Assembly: GCA_002430925.1 (NCBI GenBank)
Contig: DJDD01000115.1
Span: forward strand, 1-27,435
Direction: 5' to 3'
Length of the DNA stretch: 27,435 nt
DNA from: Flavobacteriales bacterium UBA5933
GTDB lineage: Bacteria > Bacteroidota > Bacteroidia > Flavobacteriales > Weeksellaceae
Position numbers and translations under genes: made by a program. Below, in pieces: positions 22,759 through 27,435 of the stretch (position 1 is its first letter; each line of letters begins with the position of its first letter). The notes under the pieces are model-generated. The model ran no database searches, had not been told where the DNA came from, and saw only the letters and a program-made list of their open reading frames with translations.

Positions 22759-22782
22759 TTTTTTTTTTTTTAAGTATATTTG
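22759..22782 (+). promoter_or_regulatory. Promoter with T13 tract in the spacer
   Basis: The -7 box TATATTTG (22775-22782) matches TAnnTTTG and lies 28 bases before the ATG at 22811. Just upstream, 22759-22771 is a run of 13 T, which falls between the -7 and expected -33 positions. Slippage in such a run would alter promoter spacing. Confidence 0.5.
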
Positions 22783-22810
22783 ACTATAAATTAAACTGAT
22801 AAATAAACCC

Positions 22811-23503
22811 ATGAAAAAAATTATGCTTTTTGTTTTAACTTTAGTAAATGGATTGTTATTTGCTCAAGTCGGAATTAATACTGATCAACCTACTAAAACA
22901 TTAGATGTAAATGGTGAGGTAAGAATTAGAAAAATTGAAGAATTAAACTCTACACCAACTTATGTTTTGGTTCCCAGTGACAGTGGTATTGTTTCTAAAA
23001 TATTAGCTTCTTCAATATCTTCTTCTACTAATGATAGTTCATATTATAACAATGGTATTTCTAAAACAGCAATTGTTGCAACAGGTAGTAGTAGTAATAC
23101 GGGATTTAATGGAACTGCTAATACTACTGCGTTTACAACACGTAATAAAATACCTCTTACGGCTGTTCAATATGAAGATTCTAAATTGATTACCTTTGAT
23201 GTGTCAAATTCTACTTTTGTTGTTAATAAAAGTGCTTATTATAGTATTTCTATAGAAGCTACTATACAAGCAAGAACATCAGGAGGTGGAACTACAGCTT
23301 TATATATAGCTAATAATTCCTCTAATACTTTTGTTACAGGAACAACAAATTATTCTGAAGGAGATACGACTTACCCTTCTTATACAAGTATCGTTTACCT
23401 TGAAAAAGATGTTATTTACAGTATTAGAGCATTTCATACGAGGTCATATTATATTAGGAATGGTAAATTTTATTTAAGTATTTTAACAACTAATAATGAA
23501 TAA
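22811..23503 (+). CDS. Small secreted protein with VGIxTxxPxxxLDVxG motif
   Basis: 230 residues. Signal peptide 1-19 (MKKIMLFVLTLVNGLLFAQ). It is followed at once by VGINTDQPTKTLDVNGEVRI, the motif that opens each repeat of the 1-627 protein and is widespread in secreted Bacteroidetes proteins. The rest (about 90-228) is beta-rich, with alternating aromatic and hydrophobic residues (LITFDVSNSTFVV, YYSISIEATIQ, TSIVYLEKDVIYSIRAF, FYLSIL), compatible with a C1q/TNF-like jelly-roll. There is no T9SS sorting domain. Its role is unknown; a surface or extracellular binding protein is likely. It is preceded by a T13-containing promoter and followed by a strong bidirectional terminator. Confidence 0.75.
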   Translation: MKKIMLFVLTLVNGLLFAQVGINTDQPTKTLDVNGEVRIRKIEELNSTPTYVLVPSDSGIVSKILASSISSSTNDSSYYNNGISKTAIVATGSSSNTGFNGTANTTAFTTRNKIPLTAVQYEDSKLITFDVSNSTFVVNKSAYYSISIEATIQARTSGGGTTALYIANNSSNTFVTGTTNYSEGDTTYPSYTSIVYLEKDVIYSIRAFHTRSYYIRNGKFYLSILTTNNE

Positions 23504-23520
23504 TTTATACATCAGTAAAT

Positions 23521-23568
23521 AAAAAATGCAATTCTATAACTTATGAAAGTTATAGAATTGCATTTTTT
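23521..23568. terminator. Bidirectional terminator, perfect 22-base-pair stem
   Basis: 23521-23542 and 23547-23568 are perfectly complementary (core TGCAATTCTATAACTT), loop ATGA, with A6 on the left and T6 on the right. It serves the converging 22811 (+) and 23571 (-) genes and ends 3 bases before the latter's stop. Confidence 0.9.
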
Positions 23569-23570
23569 AT

Positions 23571-24785
23571 TTAAGCTATTTTCTTTGTTTGTGGTTTTTT
23601 CTTTTTTCGTCCCCACCAAATTAGAAATCCAGTTACAGGTAAACTAGCACACATAAGACTAGCAATAAAAGCAATTATTTTTGTTGGTAATCCGAAGATA
23701 GCTCCAACATGAATATCATAATTAGCGTTAATCATTTTTTCTCCAAGATTTTTATCTTCATGTTTTCTAACATGTAAAAGTTTACCAGAGTTTTCATCAA
23801 AAATTAAACTACGATTTTTATGATAAGAATAAGATAATTCTTTAACATAAATACTAAAATTAGGATGTTCGTGATCATCCATATGTTCGTGCCCCAAATC
23901 AACAGAGAAGACATAAGCATCTGGATTTAACTCTTCAACTTTTGAAGCAATTTTATCTAAAGTTGTATCATTTCTCATTTCAATTGGAGCTGTTGTTTTG
24001 ATATGAGAAAAATCTGGATATTTTGATTCACCTCCAGAAAAAACAAAATAAATCATTGCTTGAACGATAAAAAAGGCATAAAAGATTCCTGTTATAGCAA
24101 AAATGAGAGAAAAGATAGATGAATAAAAACCTAAAATATTGTGTAAATCATAATTTTTACGTTTCCAGTTTTTTATATTTTTCCATCTAAACCAAAAACG
24201 TTGTTTTCTAGCAGCTTTATTTTTAGGCCACCAAAGAATGATACCAGAAATTAGCATGAAAATAAAAATAGTTACAGGAATACCTGTTAGCCATTTTCCC
24301 CATTCAGAATTTAATAGAAATCCCCAGTGTAAAGATTTTACAATAGCAAAGAAACCATATTTTTCATCATATACTTTTAAAACCTTACCATTGTATGGAT
24401 TAACATAAGCAGATTTATAAATAGGAAATTCTATAAAATAATTCCATCCTTTAGGATTATGTTCATACCAATAAAATTGATAAGCCATAGATTTATCAAT
24501 GGGAATGTTTACCCAATGTATAGGATATTTTTCTTTTACTTGCTCATTAACTAATTTTTCTAAAACTTTAATTTTTAGTTTTTCTTTGTTTTCAAAGCTT
24601 GGTTCATTATGATGAATGTATTCTTTACGTTGTATATTTTCTATTTCATCTTTAAAAACATATAATGCTCCAGTAATAGAAATAAAAAATATGATAGAAC
24701 CAATAAGCAAACCAACCCAAAGGTGTAGTTTGCCTATTAATTTTTTGAATTTATTCTCTTTCTTTTTTCTTTTAGTATTTTTCAT
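23571..24785 (-). CDS. PepSY-TM family inner-membrane protein, second copy
   Basis: 404 residues, a paralogue of the 17963 product with the same plan: basic N-terminus, first helix after GKLHLW (about 22-48), large periplasmic PepSY-like domain, helices near 165-190, 220-245 and 372-395, and a basic C-terminus (GRKKKKPQTKKIA). The family histidines recur: H21, KSLHWGF, YDLHNILGFYSS and YDIHVGAIFG, with LILWWPK-like IILWWPKNK. A histidine-rich stretch (LGHEHMDDHEHPNF) in the last periplasmic section is absent from the other copy and could bind metal. The ATG overlaps the stop of the receptor gene by one base (TAATG), so it is translationally coupled to it. The likely role is haem-based reduction of an imported ferric-siderophore. 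Confidence 0.85.
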   Translation of the reverse strand: MKNTKRKKKENKFKKLIGKLHLWVGLLIGSIIFFISITGALYVFKDEIENIQRKEYIHHNEPSFENKEKLKIKVLEKLVNEQVKEKYPIHWVNIPIDKSMAYQFYWYEHNPKGWNYFIEFPIYKSAYVNPYNGKVLKVYDEKYGFFAIVKSLHWGFLLNSEWGKWLTGIPVTIFIFMLISGIILWWPKNKAARKQRFWFRWKNIKNWKRKNYDLHNILGFYSSIFSLIFAITGIFYAFFIVQAMIYFVFSGGESKYPDFSHIKTTAPIEMRNDTTLDKIASKVEELNPDAYVFSVDLGHEHMDDHEHPNFSIYVKELSYSYHKNRSLIFDENSGKLLHVRKHEDKNLGEKMINANYDIHVGAIFGLPTKIIAFIASLMCASLPVTGFLIWWGRKKKKPQTKKIA

Positions 24786-26956
24786 TAGAATTTGAATGTC
24801 AAACTTCCTACAGCGTTAACCAATTGTTGAGCATTAGCAGTAGTGTAACCAATCCAATAATGTTCATTTGTAAAGTTATCTACTTTTACACCAATTCTAA
24901 ATTTTTTAGTATCATAAAATGCATTTGCATTAAGAATAAAATAGCTTGGTAAATAAAAACCAGTTGTTGAAACATAGTTATTACTAGCATAGTTTCCTCC
25001 AACACCAAATCCTATTCCCTTTAAAGATCCATCTAAGAATTGGTAACTTGCATTAAAATTAGCTAACCATTTAGAACCAGACGTTGTAGGTCTTGTTCCA
25101 ACTAATGTTAAATCTGTAGGGTTTTTAGTTACTTTAGCATCATTATAAGCTAAACCTCCAATAATAGAGAATCCTTTTACTAAATATGCATTAACTTCTA
25201 ATTCTACACCTTTACTTCTAACTTCTCCTGATTGAGATTGTACTGATTGAAATGAAGCTGTATATTCTCCTGTATATAAAAGAGAGTTTTTAGCAGTAAT
25301 ATCGTAATAACTTAATGTAGCATTTATTTTTCCTTGAAAAACATTCATTTTTAAACCTCCTTCAAATTGGTTTGCACGTTCTGGATTAGATAGAGCAATA
25401 CTTCCACTTACATCAGTTGTATAATATCCATTGCTTTTGAAGCTGTTTTGATAATTTCCAAAAACAGAGAATTTTTCTGGTATAATTTCATAAACTACAC
25501 CAAATTTTGGAGACCAAGCCGATTGATTGTATGCTTTAGTATCATTACTATATAAAATTCCACCTTTAGAATCGTTGTCTTCATATCTTAACGCAGCTAA
25601 AATATTTAATCCTTCTACAGGAGTAAAGACATTAGAAATATAACCACTGTAAGTATTTAAAGTTCCTTTTATAGGGTATTTACCTACACTAGAGCTTGTG
25701 TCATAGAAATTTTGTAATGTAGTACCATTCATTGTAGAATAATCTCCACCTTGGAATGGAACCCAATCATAATCTGCAGAAATAAACATCTGGTTGTTTT
25801 TTGTTTGCATATAATCAAAACCAACAACAGTTCTATTTCTCATTTTTCCAAACTTATAATCGAAATTAAAGTTTTGTTGTACTTGGAAACTTGTTTTTTT
25901 ACTATTTACTGTAGATTGATCAGATCTTACAACTCCAAGTTCTGTTCCTCCATTTTTAGTATTAGTTCCAATCGCAAAATAAGGACTAAACCCATTCGAG
26001 TTAGAGTATGAGTTACTAATATTAGTTGAAGATTTTATATGATCATTAATCGTATAATTAACCTGGCCAAATAAATTTCTTACTCTTGCTCTAGTTTTTA
26101 AATTATTACCAACGTAAGATTGTTTGTAATCAAGACCATATTTTTTTTCAACATCCTTCATACTATAAATACCTTGTTCCGGAGATGCAGCAAGATAGAA
26201 AAACATTTGTTCAGCCATTGCTTTGTTCTCGAACATTTCTAAATCTACATTAATATCCAACTTTTCATTTGGTTTAAAACGTAATGATGGAGTAAATGCA
26301 TAATATTCATTTTGAGCATTTTTTTTCTGAAAAGTTCCAGAATTAGTATATGCAGTATTTATTCTGAACATTAACTTATTATCATTTGTAATAGGAGCGT
26401 TTACATCAGCCTGTGCTCTATAATAGTTATAGCTTCCACCAGCGATAGAAACATTACCATCAAAATTTTCGTGAGGTTTTTTTGTTATTCTATTAATAAC
26501 ACCTCCATAAGAACCAACATTACTACCAAACATTGTAGCAGAAGGACCTTTTAAAACTTCCAATCTTTCTAAATTAATCGCGTCGATAGTAGTAGATACA
26601 GGTGCGACTAAACCATTTCTTAAAGAATTATTAGAAACAAATCCTCTAAATGTTACATAAGCACCACCATCACCAGATCTTCCTGTTGCATTCCACATTT
26701 TTTGTAAACCTGTTACATTTCTATATGCATCATCAACTGTAAAAAGTATTTGATTTTCTAAGACAGATTTGTCAATGCTAGAAAATACCTGAGGGTTTTC
26801 TATAAACTTCAAAGGCATTTTGTTCGACGTATCAGTATCTTTTCTTATTTGTTTGTTTACTATAACTTCATCTAAATTCGTATTAATAGAATCTTTTTGC
26901 TGAGCATTTAGTATTCCAGATACTAAAGCGGTCATTAATATGAAAGATTTTTTCAT
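24785..26956 (-). CDS. TonB-dependent siderophore receptor, second copy
   Basis: 723 residues. Signal peptide 1-18 (MKKSFILMTALVSGILNA). Unlike the 14407 receptor it has no CarboxypepD_reg domain. A short segment NTNLDEVIVNKQ, which could serve as the TonB box, leads into the plug (about 50-185: PQVFSSIDKSVLENQ, RNVTGLQKMW, AYVTFRGFVSNNSLRNG, RLEVLKGPSATMFGS, YGGVINRITKKP). The barrel follows and ends in VGSLTFKF with the terminal Phe. It is a ferric-siderophore-type receptor of the FhuE/FhuA group in the outer membrane. It is the first gene of a two-gene unit with the PepSY-TM gene. Upstream lies the AATTTATTTAGA motif shared with the other receptor gene, and a TAATTTCGC -7-like box. Confidence 0.92.
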   Translation of the reverse strand: MKKSFILMTALVSGILNAQQKDSINTNLDEVIVNKQIRKDTDTSNKMPLKFIENPQVFSSIDKSVLENQILFTVDDAYRNVTGLQKMWNATGRSGDGGAYVTFRGFVSNNSLRNGLVAPVSTTIDAINLERLEVLKGPSATMFGSNVGSYGGVINRITKKPHENFDGNVSIAGGSYNYYRAQADVNAPITNDNKLMFRINTAYTNSGTFQKKNAQNEYYAFTPSLRFKPNEKLDINVDLEMFENKAMAEQMFFYLAASPEQGIYSMKDVEKKYGLDYKQSYVGNNLKTRARVRNLFGQVNYTINDHIKSSTNISNSYSNSNGFSPYFAIGTNTKNGGTELGVVRSDQSTVNSKKTSFQVQQNFNFDYKFGKMRNRTVVGFDYMQTKNNQMFISADYDWVPFQGGDYSTMNGTTLQNFYDTSSSVGKYPIKGTLNTYSGYISNVFTPVEGLNILAALRYEDNDSKGGILYSNDTKAYNQSAWSPKFGVVYEIIPEKFSVFGNYQNSFKSNGYYTTDVSGSIALSNPERANQFEGGLKMNVFQGKINATLSYYDITAKNSLLYTGEYTASFQSVQSQSGEVRSKGVELEVNAYLVKGFSIIGGLAYNDAKVTKNPTDLTLVGTRPTTSGSKWLANFNASYQFLDGSLKGIGFGVGGNYASNNYVSTTGFYLPSYFILNANAFYDTKKFRIGVKVDNFTNEHYWIGYTTANAQQLVNAVGSLTFKF

Positions 26957-26990
26957 AATGAAAGAATAAATTTTTGCGAAATTATATATT

Positions 26991-27015
26991 TATTTTAAAT
27001 TATTCTAAATAAATT
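26991..27015 (-). promoter_or_regulatory. Candidate iron-regulator (Fur-type) box, second receptor
   Basis: AATTTATTTAGA on the minus strand (27015 to 27004) is identical to the motif ahead of the 14407 receptor, here about 48 bases before the ATG. On the plus strand the region also reads as two 10-base direct repeats, TATTTTAAAT and TATTCTAAAT (26991-27010). It overlaps the expected -33 region, where a repressor would block polymerase. Confidence 0.45.
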
Positions 27016-27239
27016 AAAGGAAAAATATTTATTCTCTTTATTCTTTATAGTTTTATCCTAATTACCTCATGTTATGATAATTATTTATAAAAAGTTCATC
27101 TTATTTTTCTAACAATTATCATGTCAATAATACCTTACTTTATAAATGATATTTTAAACTTCTTCAGTCTATTTATTATATATTGTATAGATGAAATTTT
27201 TTTTTTGGATTGAATCGTAACCTTTCAGTTTACTTTCTC

Positions 27240-27354
27240 ACGAGTCGATATCTCAAAGTAGCTAGCAACAGCAACTTTTCAAGGTAGCTGTTACTCGCTA
27301 ATCATGCCATGGTTTAATATCTTTAGTACGGAGAACAACCATTTTTTTTTTTTT
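27240..27354 (+). ncRNA. Possible structured small RNA ending in a terminator
   Basis: In the otherwise AT-rich 479-base gap 26957-27435, this block is clearly richer in G and C and is rich in pairing segments. CGAGT (27241-27245) can pair with ACTCG (27293-27297). Nested inside, AACAGC (27267-27272) pairs with GCTGTT (27287-27292) around a smaller CTT/AAG hairpin. ATGGTT (27309-27314) pairs with AACCAT (27337-27342), immediately followed by T13 (27342-27354), the form of an intrinsic terminator on the plus strand. No known RNA family (tmRNA, SRP, 6S, RNase P) is recognisable. The strand and limits are tentative. Confidence 0.3.
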
Positions 27355-27435
27355 CAGTGTTCAAGTTATTATGTGTTTCAGTTATTAAGTTAGGCATATC
27401 ACTCACAACTCCCGAAGTGTCATTCAGAGCATTCT

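Noticed and set aside
27074..27122. Nine-base inverted pair ATGATAATT / AATTATCAT, 31 bases apart
   Set aside because: Short and AT-rich with a long spacer; expected by chance in this composition. It also resembles half of the enteric Fur consensus, but no gene start is near on either side.
27323..27435. Minus-strand frame open from the window edge for 37 codons, ending ...KKKNGCSPY
   Set aside because: It could be the end of a gene beyond the window, but it has no recognisable domain, includes an A13 tract and overlaps the terminator-like structure. The evidence is too thin to call.

Overview
The window is low-GC DNA (mostly A+T, short intergenic gaps) from a member of the Bacteroidetes, most likely the order Flavobacteriales (a Weeksellaceae/Flavobacteriaceae-type genome; the genus cannot be fixed from sequence alone). 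The evidence is: several secreted proteins ending in type IX secretion (T9SS) type A sorting domains; SusC-like (CarboxypepD_reg plus TonB-box) receptor architecture; -7 promoter boxes of the Bacteroidetes TAnnTTTG type ahead of many genes; almost no Shine-Dalgarno sequences; an atpD-atpC pair detached from the other ATP synthase genes; and a very short epsilon subunit.

Layout. 1-627 (-): 5' part of a secreted protein made of 81-residue repeats, with an inverted-repeat operator candidate upstream. 848-1679 (+): MarC-family membrane protein plus a small membrane protein. 1700-2077 (-): rnpA. 2185-2595 (+): BrxA/BrxB-type bacilliredoxin. 2674-2875: a palindromic intergenic repeat element. 3096-4091 (+): asd. 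4201-6456 (+): CotH-domain T9SS cargo. 6606-9732 (+): ECF sigma factor, single-pass anti-sigma-like protein and T9SS subtilisin-like protease. 9751-12840 (-): two adjacent T9SS surface-protein genes, both broken (an in-frame TGA in one, two frameshifts in the other). 12989-14265 (-): SemiSWEET sugar transporter and ribF. 14407-19111 (+): TonB-dependent siderophore receptor, alpha/beta-hydrolase esterase and PepSY-TM protein. 19255-21137 (+): atpD and atpC with a terminator-like hairpin between them. 21214-21523: two further copies of the intergenic repeat. 21698-22714 (+): metX. 22811-23503 (+): small secreted protein. 23571-26956 (-): a second TonB receptor/PepSY-TM pair. 26957-27435: intergenic, ending in a structured, less AT-rich block that may encode a small RNA.

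How the genes fit together. Two separate modules (14407-19111 and 23571-26956) each pair an outer-membrane ferric-siderophore-type receptor with a PepSY-TM inner-membrane protein, a family that includes haem-containing siderophore reductases. The first module also carries an esterase that could open the imported siderophore. Both receptors have the same 12-base motif upstream, a candidate iron-regulatory site. A second theme is T9SS export: the CotH protein, the subtilase and the two decayed adhesin-like genes all carry the C-terminal sorting domain. The remainder (rnpA, asd, ribF, atpDC, metX) is housekeeping. I see no phage, insertion sequence, CRISPR array, tRNA or rRNA. The least ordinary signals are the MITE-like repeat family, the decayed surface-gene pair, the paired siderophore modules with a shared upstream motif, the hairpin between atpD and atpC, and the structured block at the right edge.
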